DNA from: Branchiostoma floridae
Lineage: Eukaryota > Chordata > Leptocardii > Amphioxiformes > Branchiostomatidae
Direction: 5' to 3'
Assembly: GCF_000003815.2 (NCBI RefSeq)
Contig: NC_049987.1
Location: forward strand, 6,133,556 to 6,197,555
DNA: 64,000 bases
Under the pieces are notes generated by a model. The model worked only from the letters and a program-made list of their open reading frames with translations. It did not search any database and was not told where the DNA came from. Both the position numbers and the translations under genes were made by a program. Shown here one piece after another: positions 12,500 through 24,624 of this stretch (position 1 is the stretch's first letter; the number at the start of each line of letters is the position of its first letter).

Positions 12500-14000
12500 A
12501 ATGATACGAGGCATGGCCAATTTATCATGTACATTTTGTTTGTTTAAAGAGGCTAAGGACTACCGCTCCTACTTGATTTATATATAACCATCTTCATGAA
12601 GCGCTGGTCATATTACGGCAAGTATGCTTGCTGAAATAGTCCGTTATACCGGGGAGTATATATACCACTAAGTGGTTAAAGATAATGGTGAACTATTAGT
12701 GCTACAATATAATGAAACAAAAAGGTACTTTTACTTCAACTGCAGAGTATGAACAGCGGGTAAACAGACCAGAAAAGGACACCGAAAACGAACCTTTCAT
12801 TTCCATGATCTGACTTTTACATCAAGCCAGTTTCCTGGCCTTCTCCAGGCCTTAGCCACTGCTACACATAGCCGACCATGACCGTACGACCTTCTCCAGA
12901 CCTTGCTTTGGTTGTGAATGAGTCGTGACCAAGGTTGGAAGTTGTGAGTTAGTCGGCTAGGTTGCTTAGGAGCCTTTAAAAGTTGTCTGCGTCAGTTAAG
13001 TATGAATTTTGAAAAAATTAATCAAAGTCAGGAAAGTTTTTGCTCATATGTGACCATAGACGCAAACTGGGGCTATGATAGCATGTATTCCAGGCTATAC
13101 TCCCAACCCAGTACCAACCTTGGGAAGCCGTCTGGGGGAGGTCGTGGAATGATCCTGTTTGTGCGACAAGGGATTAAGTCCGAAAAATATGGACTCGCTG
13201 ATCAAGTAAACATTTTCTACTTAACACTACTATGCAAACATCAAGTTAACAATCTGGAGCCAAAGCATTCGTTCTATTTCCTGTATCATATAGTCTATGT
13301 TACTTACTAATTATCTTTCGGGAATATGGCTGTTGGCTGTTGCAAGTGGCCGGCTTGCAGGCAGAGGGCGCTCATCCTTGGAATAGACTCTGATTAGGAA
13401 AATGTTAGTTTATCCCCTAATCAAATGCCCCGACATCATAATTGCAGTGTTAATTGTGCATATTATCCTAATCAAACGGAGGAAAATGTCCGTTATCTAA
13501 TAACAGCAATGATTCGCCACAAGAACGTATCAAAAATGCACGATACAACTGTTCTCCAAACTGCCTTGAAAGTAAACCGTTCTTCACATGATTTACTGCT
13601 CTAAGAAGCTGCGCACGTCAAAGTCTGTCCATGAGTTTGTAGCGGAAACCTCCGTATCGGCTGGGAAAACAATCCATCGCCGCGCCGGTAATGGAAGGCT
13701 GCTTCTATCGATTACTAAAAGACCCTTTCTCATAGATGAGGGCCAAACGGCCGACCACTGTATATCACCCAGGCCAATCAGAAACGGAGCGAGGCCTTTC
13801 TGTGCCTGCCCATTAAGCAGGGACAATAGGACCCATCTGGGGCGGAAACGCACACGTGTCCGTTTCATTGTGTCGGATTCCCACAGCCAATGCCCTGTAA
13901 ATTCCCGCTCCATTCACGTCAGTGTACGCTCCTGTCCCACCTGCTTCATGAGCAGCGTCAGACGGAGACGTCTGTGCGTCAAGACGCTCAGCTATCTCAA
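12500..14000. other. Non-coding stretch without recognised features
   Basis: Overlapping ORFs on both strands between 13588 and 14025 have no domain similarity. Nothing else stands out. Confidence 0.4.
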
Positions 14001-14004
14001 CTAT

Positions 14005-15010
14005 CAAATACAATTTCACTTTTGAGACTTTGACTTTACTTTCACCTGCATGTCAGGTTTATTGTTTATTTGTTTATTGCTTATTGACTTCTTAAGTTGT
14101 TGACAGCTTATCGCTGCAACATCTACTCTTCCAGTGGTAATAATTACACATTTGGACACATAATATATCAAACAACATATAACATGTCATTCAAAATATT
14201 GTAAAAAAGCATAAACAGCTTGCACTTTTGTCTTATGAAATACAGCACCCCCTTTCAAGACGCTCAATCTCATTATCTTATTGGCAAAAATTTACATATA
14301 TAAATGTAGAGAATCCAAAAGTGTTCATTTCAGATCATTTAGTAATTACATAATTTCGTCGAAAAGGTTGAATGTCAAATCACTACCAGGAGAGGGAAGA
14401 TGGCGAAGCACCGAGGAAAGATTATCTACAACTGATACATCATACTCTGTTTGATCTATACTTTATCCTGTAGTTACGTTTCCTCTGTGTCAGGTTTGGT
14501 CTATGATTTGGATGGTTCGCTTCATGTTTATGTTATGTAACTTTTTTGTAAACATTGTAAACAAAAGAAACAATAAAAAAGACGCACAACCATCAACTGT
14601 CACATAAAATTTCGCTTTCACCTTTTCGTTTTCTCTTGCTTCTGCTAAATACAACTTTCACTTTTGAGACTTTTGCTTCACTGTCACCTGCATATGTCAG
14701 GTTCAGCTTGTAATCTCCAGCAGATTCCTCGCGGTGGCAAATTTTTCCCTCTGCCGGCTGAAGTCCTTCCCCAGCTTATGTTACTGTTTTAAGCCACCGG
14801 AGGAATCTGCTTGGAGATTATCAGCTTGCACTTCTACCTTATCAAATACAACACCCCCTTTAAGAATTTTACTTTCACGTTCGTTTGTATATATCAAATA
14901 CAAATTCCATTTCTAACGTTCACTGTCACTCCCTTCCCTTCACAAGTACCTATCGGATATAATTTCATTCTCATTTTCATCATCTAATACAACTTTCACT
15001 CTTTCTCTGT
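14005..15010. repeat. Dispersed imperfect repeats around a MITE
   Basis: Variants of atcaaatacaatttcacttt recur near 14009, 14647, 14840, 14895 and 14985. A longer shared block (cttttgagactt ... ttcacctgcat ... gtcaggtt) occurs at about 14017-14060 and 14660-14702. They look like an old, decayed local duplication. Confidence 0.5.
14711..14820. mobile_element. hAT-like MITE with perfect 8-bp target-site duplication
   Basis: The 110-bp element has terminal inverted repeats: taatctccagcagattcctc at the left and gaggaatctgcttggagatta at the right, extending to gcggtggc / gccaccgg. It is flanked by tcagcttg on both sides (14703-14710 and 14821-14828). An 8-bp duplication is typical of hAT-class transposons. 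It has no coding capacity. The terminal motif recurs at 42220-43088 and, with variation, at 51113-51246, so a dispersed family is present. Confidence 0.85.
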
Positions 15011-15019
15011 TACCGTGTG

Positions 15020-17320
15020 ACCTTCATTCTTCATTATCATGGTTCAAGTGGTTTTCAGTACCTTCCGCTCATTTACTTAATATTGTCTATGCCTACTGGT
15101 TTACTTGCATTAAAATGCACGTAAAACAAAGAACTTAAAACCTGGAAACGACCAATGTAAGATTAAGGAATCTCCTGTAATAGCATCAAAGCCGTTTAGA
15201 ATAAAGTGCAGATGGTCTCGTTATTAATTTCAACTTGTAACATGTATGTTGAAATGAAGATTACTAGATTTTGAAAAGATGACAACAAAAGGTGGGAAGA
15301 CTCGCTTACGCATCGACATGATGTCTGAGGCTTTAATGCTAGGCTTGGTTGCAGTACGGTAAACGAAATTCTATCGCAAACATGCTACTTCTTTTGGGTT
15401 TTGTTTTTATGGAAATTCAGGGGAAAATATATGTGTGTTCGCAACAATAAGTTACAGTCAATGATCACTGCTGTATAGGGAGTAGTTTGAAAGGTATTTT
15501 TTTTCCTACGACCCGTAGCGCGCAACGAACAGCAATATCTGTTCTCAAGGCAAGAAAACATATGGATGTGTAACAATCGACTACAGAACATGAATTTTCC
15601 CTCATTGCTCGGGATTTACTCCATGACAATTGTGCCCACCCATTACACAGAGCCATGTAGACAATGGTTATTGGAGTGGAATCGGTATCTTTAGAAAAGG
15701 AAATATTATCATTTCGTGCTCTTTACATCCCTTTGTCGCCGACTAACACGTTTAAAGGGTTTACCGATATTACGCGTTTCTCTGCAAATAAATATATATG
15801 TGATTCTAAGCAGTATTGATTTTTTTCCTTTCAACATTCGGTATCATAAAATGTTATGTAATCTGATCCCCGTATTACACTGTAGTTGTCACTGTGCCAG
15901 CCATTGAAATTACGATGAAAACGTATAATTTGTTAAGAAAGGACATGTCCTAACACTAGCTATGACCCAAGCCCCTGAACATACACAAAAGAAGAAAATG
16001 CGAAGCAAGTAGGTCCAACCTGAAATCTTCAATGATACTCGTCTCTTCATAAGTAGTCAGTTTGCTAGCGTTACAAACACTGAAACACCATTTCCACTAA
16101 TACAGCTGATGCCACAAACATTTGCAAGTTTATAGGCTAGACATTCCCATGCATGACCCAACGAAGGTTACACCATTGCTGCAGACACAACGCTCCTGGC
16201 GAGGTAAATAACAACACGAGTTGAAAAACGTTCTACCGGCGTCATGGCAACGACCATCACGTATTTGACCCGTAGTTTGTGGGACCTTAATTGAGGTGGT
16301 CCCCCTCCGTGCGATCGCATATTTAACACTAGGCCGTATTTCCTCCCTCTAACGTCGGGGCTAAGTTATAATATCCCCGCCCGGTTGTATAAAGTACACC
16401 ACAAATTGGAAAGTATTGATGGACCAGCTTGTAAGCCTGATTGGGGTTGACTCTCAGTTTTCACGACTACCATATGGTCGCTTACACAGAAATAAGAGCA
16501 AAGATACGTCGAAACCCGCAGAATTTAAACCAAGAGTACATAAAGGGATATCTGGTATAGGATTGCAAACCTTGCTGTCTGACGCTGTACTGTTTCCTTG
16601 ATCCCTTCACAACACAAAAAAAAAATTAGGGGAAACGTTGCTTTCTTATTGCGGCATTTGCGCAAAACGCCTCTCGAGTAGACTATCTTTTTTCTTGTAA
16701 CAGTCTGTCATTCGTATACAAGTATTCCTTATTCAGTTGTCTAAACCCAGCAAAAGCAAAACGAAGAGCATATACGAATGGATACTATGCAGTCTGCAGG
16801 AGAATGTTAGGTCCATCCGTTACTTTTTCTTACGACATTCCTGTTTCTTAATTAGGTTTTACTAAATTCAGTTTTAAAACTACCCCCATGTACGAAGACC
16901 AGTGTGTTATGACATTATCTTACCGTTCAGACAGGTTTGCAGATTTTCAGGTGTTAACCTACTCTCGGAATCTTCGTGAAAAGGTCACTACCCAGACGAA
17001 ATAAAGCGACGTACATTAGCCTGGTTCTGTAATAAATAGATCATGTTGTTGCAGAATACATTACAAATGACCTATGTCATATATTTTGATTTGATTCAAG
17101 TTGATTACACATTTTAAGATTTAGCTGCTAATTTAATTTCGTGAATAATGGGATTGTAGTTCTCGATTGGTGTTGATACATTTTATCCGATTTAAAGCAG
17201 GATTTCTTAATATCAGACCTCTCGTATACTAGCCGAACGTATCTATACGTTACAGTGAAATAACTGTGATATGGTACATAAAAACTTCATGGTAGATTTA
17301 GAATCCTTAAGATTGCTTGT
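15020..17320. other. Non-coding stretch, nothing recognised
   Basis: No repeat array, RNA gene or coding exon can be supported here. Confidence 0.4.
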
Positions 17321-17326
17321 TCTTAG

Positions 17327-17880
17327 ACCAAGACTAGAAGCAGAGTTGCTTACATTTAGGTAATCAAAACTACAGGCGGACTTACTTACGCTTAGACCAA
17401 GATTAGAGAAAGAGTTGCTCTTCTAAACTAGAGGCGGGGTCATGTACCCTAAGATCAAGACTATAGAGGCAGGGTCGCTCAACCTTAGAGTCGCTCATCC
17501 TAAGAGTCGCTCATCTTTAGAACAAAACTAGGGGCTGGATTGCTCACCCTAATGAGGCCAGGGGTAGGGTTGCTGACCCTTGGAGCAAGACTACAGGTTG
17601 TGTTGCTCACCCTTCAACCAAGACTAGAGGTAGAGATGCTCAAATCTAGACTAAAACTAGAGGTAGGTTTGCTCACCCTGAGGTCAACGCTACACTAGAC
17701 GCATGGTTGCTTACCCTTATAGCAACACTACACTAGAGGCAGGCTCACCCTTCGGCCAAGACTAGAGTTGCTCAAATCTAGACTAAAACTAGAGTTAGGT
17801 TTGCTCACCCTGAGGTCAACGCTACACTAGACGCATGGTTGCTTACCCTTATAGCAACACTACACTAGAGGCAGGGTTAC
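17327..17880. repeat. Degenerate minisatellite with internal 132-bp higher-order duplication
   Basis: Variants of agactagaggcagggttgct + caccctt recur every 35-45 bp. Within it, 17641-17743 and 17773-17875 are near-identical 103-bp blocks offset by 132 bp. The older short unit has therefore been amplified in larger blocks. Confidence 0.8.
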
Positions 17881-17965
17881 TCAACGCTCACACCGGGGAG
17901 GGCCTACTAATTTCGATAAGTGTGGCAGGACCTTAAACTGTGCTCAACTGTTGCTCTCTTCACAG

Positions 17966-18052
17966 GGTGGCTTCGACTTTACGTTTGGTTTGGACATCCC
18001 TGCCGAGACTAAGCACTCATTCTTTAAATACCTGAGCCAAGTCAGGAAATAG
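17966..18052 (+). CDS. Possible terminal exon of an unrecognised gene
   Basis: A pyrimidine-rich acceptor (ttgctctcttcacag) is followed by 28 open codons and a TAG. The peptide starts GGFDFTFGLDIPAETK and ends FFKYLSQVRK. Its composition looks protein-like, but I recognise no family and found no partner exons upstream. A SINE-like unit begins at the stop codon, so the end may be fortuitous. Weak call. Confidence 0.2.
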   Translation, partial: GGFDFTFGLDIPAETKHSFFKYLSQVRK

Positions 18053-18185
18053 GTGTATAGTGCCTTTCACAGGGCACATCAATGGGACCTGCTATGGATT
18101 CAAAACCTTAGATGCCAGAAGATTTAGACTCCAAGTTAATAACCTCAGCCATAAGACCACCTTGCCTCCTTTTGCTGCCATGTCC
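18050..18185 (-). mobile_element. tRNA-derived SINE-like element
   Basis: On the minus strand the segment begins ggcaaggtggtcttatggct (box A-like, with ggctgagg), continues through an anticodon/variable-arm-like stretch, and has a box B-like ggttttgaatcc. It then runs into a non-tRNA tail, gtgccctgtgaaaggcac. The order box A, box B, then unrelated tail is the pattern of a tRNA-derived SINE. It has diverged from the canonical GGTTCGAATCC, so a functional tRNA is unlikely. Confidence 0.55.
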
Positions 18186-18259
18186 GCTGACATGGAAAGA
18201 GTAGCTCTATACAAGGAACGCCAAAACAGTTATAAAAAGGTTGAATATTACACATAACA

Positions 18260-20600
18260 CAATCTTTGTGACGTGGTTTCTGCGCAAAAATATTATTCAA
18301 GCAAGTGTCTTTCTTATCTCCTCGTAAGGCATAGTATCAATCAAATGATATAAACGCTTGGAATATCAACCAATGAATAATTGAAATTAAAACGGTATCT
18401 ATGATTTTTTCACCGACCTGGGAACAGCTCTATGCACTTCTAAATGTGCGGTCTCAACGGAGCTTGATTGAGTTTCTAGTTTCCACTCTGGACTTTCATC
18501 TGGAAGATTTCCTTAATTAAATCTGACAGTGTTGATCTCAGGTCGTTACCATAAGTACTGACTTTATCCCATCCAAGCCGTAGACTGTCGTTAAATACTA
18601 CAACGCTTGTGAAAAAGAATATGTATCAAGTCTTTGATGAAATCAGACAAAAAAGCTTATTGATATAATATTGCTGTGTTTATCCTAACTGAGAGTTTTC
18701 TCATTAAACCAGACAATAAACAAATCAATCACTAGTTTTGTTGTGATTCCGCACATTACAAATGCCTCTGGATATCACTTAGAATCCTCTGCATGTGTGT
18801 TGATCCCCATGCTGACTGCAATCAATCTTACAAATCCTCAAATCATAATTAATACCTCGCCTACAAATTACAAGTCACCCGTACCGATATCCTTGTATTT
18901 TGCCCCATTGTCTGTTTGCTCTATGTTAATTTTCTCTAGATTTCCCCAAAGTTTACAGTGAACGGTAAAGCGGCTTAAACACGCAGAACATACCTTATCA
19001 AACGTGCCGGGTAGGGGCCCAGGAAAAGCCCTAATATTACTCACGGTAATAAAGGTGAATTATCCATAAATCTGGCGAGGACGGGACTTGGCCGGCGGGA
19101 TAATGAAGGTTGCACGGGACTGCGCTACAGCGAGCCGCCGTCAATCTGTTCCAGTCAGCACCGCGAACTAACGACTCGGAAAATAAGTCGGGTCGTTCAT
19201 GCTGTTACTTCACGCTGTATGAAACTCAATGTTTCCGAATGATTCGAAATAAGTCTTCATTTCAAATTTGGTATATATGATGTGTGGTAACTTAACCCTT
19301 TAAGAAAATGGGATGCTAAAATAGCAACTGTTGGGTCGACGGGGCAAAATAACCTGTTTAAGATACAGTGCTATGGGATCATAGGCTCGAAATAAGCGTG
19401 CAACGCTTCATATTAGATAAATCTTAGTTACATGCCCTTACACTTTATGTAATCTAACATGCATACAAATTCCAAGGGCAGGTTGCCAAGAATTATGGCC
19501 CTTTTAAGCTACATTTTATCACGTAAAAAATATATATCTAATTCGTCTGTTTTTCTGTTTTATTTTCATTTTTTTCATCTTGGTATTCAAATTATACCGA
19601 GTGGAGAGTTGAGTATCGATCGTGCAGACCGATGTAAATAAAATCGGTTACTCCTAAGATTAAAAATGTAACTCCACGGCGAGATCGATTGTTGTGGAGA
19701 CGTGTGCGGATTGTTAAACCGGCGCGCTCGGCAGATCCGCACTTCGCCCAACCTAAGGGATCGCCCCCGGAAGGCGAAAATCAATTCCGTTTCATCTCCT
19801 TATGCATCCAAGTCCTGGACGTGACGACGTATTTGTCAATAAAAATTCTGGTCCCCCCTCACGGGTGACCCTGCCTGACGAGAGGAGGCCCAACTAAGCA
19901 CGTTCTGGTTTAACCCCGGGGTTCGTTACTGCAGCTCTCGGCGCGCGCGGGCACATTCCTCGCACGATCACGGTCATGTCGTGCGATTTTCTATTACAAA
20001 CGACCATCGACAAAAATATGCTCAACGGCAACTTTTTTTCTCCTCTTCACAAGACAGCTGAATTTTGCACGACAAACTCACGACTTGCCCACGACCACCC
20101 TCATGATCAGTTTCAAGCCGGCAAACGCCTTACACCACCAAATGTGACCCTGTCCGTATTGTTTACGGTCGGGGGAAAGTAAGAACGTTATCGCCAGTAA
20201 TTAATACAATTTTAGAATACCCACATATGGAACCTCCCGCGGGAAATCACGCCGCACATCCAGACGAATTATTTATGGCCGTGAATTTGACGTTGACGTT
20301 GATGGGAAGACTACGCGGTTCGATGAGGGAGTTTATGAATCCGCGAAGTTGGGCGGATTGTGATGAGGTCTCAACAATCTTGATATCACCTGGTTCGGGA
20401 CGGAGTAGACCGGCTTTATCCGGCGTATTAAGAGTCAATTTATCTAGCGGGGTAGTTTGGCGGGGAGGGGGAACCTTATCGCGGCTGTGTTAACAGAAAG
20501 CTGGCCTGGCGGTGACGGGGATGCGCAGGAGGGACATCGATTGATATTCCTCGCTTCTTTTTTTACAAACACAGTGTGATGATATATGAACCAACTAAAA
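18260..20600. other. Non-coding stretch, partly GC-rich and unique
   Basis: 19010-19200 and 19860-20520 are GC-rich, apparently single-copy within the window and without coding signal. They are reasonable places for regulatory sequence, but nothing specific can be assigned. Confidence 0.3.
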
Positions 20601-20619
20601 ATTGAAATCATCAGATGTT

Positions 20620-21098
20620 GCTTGGCGTCCGGAAAGCAGATACCTTTGCATTTCCGGAAGTCAGATATTCTCCCATATCCAAAAGTAGATACAAATTTCT
20701 TCGACATTCCCATTGTTACTTTCCTTCGCCAGAAATTTGATAATTTCACATTCCAGAAAAAAAGCTGTCATATTCCCAGAAATCAGATACTTTCAGATTC
20801 CAGAAAAGCAGATGCTTTCACATATAGAAAGCAAATACCTTTACATTTTGCTTTCAAATACATATAAGCAAATATTTTCAAATTTCGGGGAAAGCTGATG
20901 CTTTTATATTAAATTTCCAAGAAAGCCGATACTTTCACATTACGAGGAAGTATATGCTTTCTCAGAATCGAAAAAGGCAGATGCTTTCATACTAGTCCCC
21001 CCTCAAAAAAAAATGCTTTTACATTCCCGGAAAGCAGGTACTTTCATCTTTCCGGAAAGCAGATACTTTCACATTGCCGGGAGGATGATATTTTTCAC
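20620..21098. repeat. Degenerate ~28-bp minisatellite, left half
   Basis: Variants of ggaaagcagatactttcaca + ttcc recur about 16 times. The same array resumes at about 21670 after a transposon, so this is one minisatellite split in two. Confidence 0.8.
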
Positions 21099-21102
21099 AT
21101 TA

Positions 21103-21640
21103 GGCCACAGCAAGTAAATTTTATGGATGACATCCTCTGCAGATTGCAAAAATAGTGCGATAGGGCGAAAAAAAAACAAGATGGGTGAAAAAAACAAGAT
21201 GGCTACATTTTCAAAAATAGGCACCATAAAGTTGTAATGACTGTTGTAAAAAGAATTAAAGGGACAAAACATGGTATCAGAGCCAACAAGGCATTCATTC
21301 CTGTATTTAAGACATGTACTGGTGTGGTAAAAGTGACACTAGTGTGGTAGACTGGCATCACCAACAAAGCTGGTAACCACACTCATAGCTTCCATATTGG
21401 TATCACTTATACAACTATCCAATAAGTTTCATTTCTACAACTACAGTCCTGGGTACCTCGCAGGTGTCACTTCTACAAGTACAATTATTAGGCTACAACA
21501 CAATATAATTTGCTCATTTTGGTACTTTATCGTCATGTTGACCATCCCTGCAGAAGAAAAAAATCTTGTTTTTTTTTCTGAAATCAGGCGAAAATTAATG
21601 CGCGCGCTGATGTCATCCATAAGATTTACTTGCTGTGGCC
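21103..21640. mobile_element. Harbinger-like MITE (538 bp) inserted in the minisatellite
   Basis: The ends are inverted repeats: ggccacagcaagtaaat..tatggatgacatc at the left, mirrored at 21608-21640 at the right, about 33 bp with one or two mismatches. TTA lies directly outside both ends (21100-21102, 21641-21643), the 3-bp target typical of PIF/Harbinger elements. There is no transposase ORF. A second complete member is at 62091-62578 and a solo right end at about 30670-30694. Confidence 0.85.
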
Positions 21641-21664
21641 TTAGTGGAAATCAGTGGCTAGCGG

Positions 21665-21790
21665 CTACTCAAACATTACCAAAATGCTAATACTTTCACA
21701 TTCCTGGAAAGCTGATGATTTTACAGTCCACGAAAAGCAGATTTTGTCACAGTCATAGAAAACATATTCTTCCCGAAGTTCCACATTTTC
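21665..21790. repeat. Degenerate ~28-bp minisatellite, right half
   Basis: Units such as atactttcacattcctggaa and ccacgaaaagcagattttgt continue the array that ends at 21098. Confidence 0.7.
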
Positions 21791-21799
21791 GGAATGAAG

Positions 21800-22815
21800 G
21801 TCATCACCATATCATATCTTGTCGAATGAAGGAAGAAAGGGATGAATGTGAAGTTCCGCAGGAGAAGGCTTAGCTGAGTCGTAATAACGTTAGCCGTGTG
21901 GAACTGGTATGGTAATGTTCATTAGATTATACAAAATCATATCATATACATTTCAATTACCACTTTAACTTTGAGTTGCGTTCAAACCATGATAGTTGAC
22001 TGTAACTGACGTCAGGACTTGGCCATGCTTAGATAAGGACTTCCCTGAATTGTGAGGTACGACGTGGGTGGACCCGGGTAGGAACGTCATAGACAGTCAC
22101 GGTCTTTTCTCACCATCAAATTTTAATTTTCCTCAACGCTCCGTAAAAACTTAAATAACTGTTTTACTATCGTGCCGAGCTATATATATGTTTTCCTGCT
22201 GCAACCTTAGATGACGTCAGCCAGGCTTAAGTGTCGGTTATGACGCAACAGGAGACCGTTAGGCCGTTTTTACGGGGTAACGCGGCCGCTGTTCATTACC
22301 GGGGATAAATGCGCCTCCGGCCAGCGCGAGATTACAGACGGTTTGCAGCAATTCAAAACAAGCCCCGCTATAAACACTCGACTATTATAGAAATTAAGCT
22401 TTTTTTTAGACAGGATATGGGAGAGTTAGAAAGTCACGGCTGTACACCGCTCTTAGTTTCAAGGAAGGATAGATAGAAATATGCATCACAGCATATTATA
22501 TTTCTCCCTTTCAAAAGAAGCATGCGTGATAATTCTCTTATGAAGTCAATGCTGTAAACCATGATGTATTTCAACATTCGACATCATAGCTGACCCTTGA
22601 GTAATTTAATAAGGTGATCTAAAGACCTTCTTATCCTAATTGTGAAAGACACGGTGAACTATACGCTGAGATATATTGCTAACAACATTTTTCTTGAAAC
22701 CTATCTAAGTTGCCTTCTTTATGTGCGTCTAAATCTGTGTTTTCAGTTTGTTCCTAGATGTCTAATTGTCAGAATTAGACAAAGCAAAATTCCGCTAGTT
22801 CAGAGTATTAAATGT
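21800..22815. other. Non-coding stretch with CRE-like octamers
   Basis: TGACGTCA-type sites occur near 22009 and 22213. No coding exon or repeat is evident. Confidence 0.3.
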
Positions 22816-22819
22816 GGTT

Positions 22820-22875
22820 AGGGCGCATGCGCACTGTATGGAGCCGTACTGTAGTGACGTAAGCCATGACGTAGT
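22820..22875. promoter_or_regulatory. Candidate promoter: NRF-1 site plus two CRE-like sites
   Basis: GCGCATGCGC at 22823-22832 is a perfect NRF-1-type palindrome. TGACGTAA (22855-22862) and TGACGTAG (22867-22874) are CRE/ATF-like. This combination is common in CpG-type promoters. No transcript could be assigned on either strand. Confidence 0.3.
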
Positions 22876-23193
22876 CGTGACATAGGCCCCGTCACCACCT
22901 CACCCTTTGATCTGGCCAAACACTCTACAGAAGTAAATGAAGTCTTCCGGAAAAGGCTTTTTGAAAGGTCTATCGCTTCTAACAACAGAGATAGCGGCAG
23001 GCAATGGGATCTAAATGACTCATCGGCCGTGACAGCTGAAAATAATGCGGAAAGATTGGCGAGTGATTCTCCGAGAAGAAGAAGTAGTGGCCTCATCTTA
23101 AGTGCTCTTAAAGCCACGAAGATCCTTCCGGAACTGCGCGGCTCGGGACGCATGAAAAGTGGCGATCACTCTGCGCATTTTGGTTGGTATATT
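22870..23193 (+). other. 108-codon open frame without ATG, unrecognised
   Basis: The frame is open from a TGA at 22867 to a TAG at 23194. From a possible acceptor (aacactctacag, ending 22930) it reads EVNEVFRKRLFERSIASNNR at the start, is rich in Ser, Arg and Lys, and contains SPRRRSSG and ends AHFGWYI. Only one late in-frame ATG exists. The opposite strand is also open over most of the same span, which weakens the case. No family is recognised. Confidence 0.15.
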
Positions 23194-23199
23194 TAGAAG

Positions 23200-24090
23200 C
23201 GAAGTAATGGGCACGACTGCATTGAAAACCCATAAAAGATAACAGGGACACAAATGATGTGAATGCATAAGCACGGAGACCCTTCACTGCCCACAGGAGC
23301 ACAAAACCCGGACGCAATGTTGTAGTAGAATGTAAACCGTACAATAAAGAGAGGGATGCACTTCATAAATCTATCCTAACTCTCTCTATCTCATGCACTG
23401 ATCAACATTTAGAAACTTCAAGTGAAACTAATTTGCACCTTACGCACTGAGAAAGATTTGAAAAGTGAAAGTCATTTCCACCTAAAGCACTGAGAAAACA
23501 GAGAAAGATTTGAAAAGTAAAAGTGATTTGTACCTCATGCTGATCCTTGTCCCTGAAAGTAGGACGACTACCTACATGAATCTTTAAGAAAGTCGCTATG
23601 ACGTCAATACAAACATCACGACTACACCGTGGCGATGACGTCACCGTTCGCTAAACACGCCGCAGATCAAACGATAACATAAACGTCCTTGGGAAACTCA
23701 ATAGAAAATACAAGTTACCTGAGATCACCTGAATAACGTAACAACGTCATTTTCAACTCACATTTTTATATATTTATCTACAAATATTGGATACATATCG
23801 ATAGTTACTGCAGTCGTTTAGAGCCGACTATTGGACCCCATGACAAGTAAACGGAATACAAACTGAGATGAGATCATTAATAATACAAGATGGGATAAAA
23901 TTCAGTTGTACAAGCAATACGGAACAAATGAATAGTGAAACTATAAATCCTAAATGTGTTGATAATGATAGGAGGATACACAAAACCCAAACTTCAAATC
24001 CAACCCATTGAAGAAACCGAGGGTCAAAGATCAGATTGAATGAAATTATGATGACAGTTTATTTTGCTACTGGCTTAAGCAAGCGTTGCA
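23200..24090. other. Non-coding stretch
   Basis: A short repeat (gcactgagaaagatttgaaaag) occurs near 23443 and, with a small insertion, near 23488. CRE-like sites lie near 23600 and 23635. Nothing else was recognised. Confidence 0.3.
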
Positions 24091-24097
24091 GCTTTAA

Positions 24098-24610
24098 ATG
24101 GGCATTCCACTCCAGAAGGGAGTCTTGTTTTCCAATAGATAATGTGTCAATGAATACGTAATCAGCCGAATTTTGTGGAATTCACCTTGGGATGAATTAC
24201 GTGATGTGTACAATAATGACACTCACTAAACCCATGCAGACCCTACCCATGCATTCCCTATACGCATAGACACTGTTTATCGTACATATTTTCGGAATAA
24301 ATGAGGTACGCTAAGCACACCGAGAAGGCAAATTGCTCATAAGATAGCAAAGAATACAAGAACAAGAAGAGATTTCTTAGCGAACCTGAAATTAGTTTTG
24401 TAACCTTACCTAAAAGTTTTGCATTGTATTCAGCCATAGGATTAATTCAATTAGAGGGTAATTGGGGAGTTTAGTAGAAGACTTAATGCTTTTGAGGCAT
24501 GTGGAGCAACTGGATACTTTATCGTATAATGTGAAGTAGTATGCAGTTATCACTTCCTAAAATTAATATCTATCGGAAAATAACACTCCTGTGTGGAGTG
24601 GAATGCCCCT
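24098..24610. mobile_element. TTAA-flanked MITE (513 bp)
   Basis: The left end atgggcattccactcc and right end ggagtggaatgcccct are inverted repeats, and weaker pairing continues for about 40 bp. TTAA flanks both ends (24094-24097 and 24611-24614), the target signature of piggyBac-type transposition. There is no coding capacity. Confidence 0.75.
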
Positions 24611-24624
24611 TTAAGAGGGAGATT

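Noticed and set aside
13588-14025. Overlapping ORFs of 145 and 106 codons on opposite strands
   Set aside because: Mutually exclusive frames, no similarity to known families and no splice or promoter evidence.
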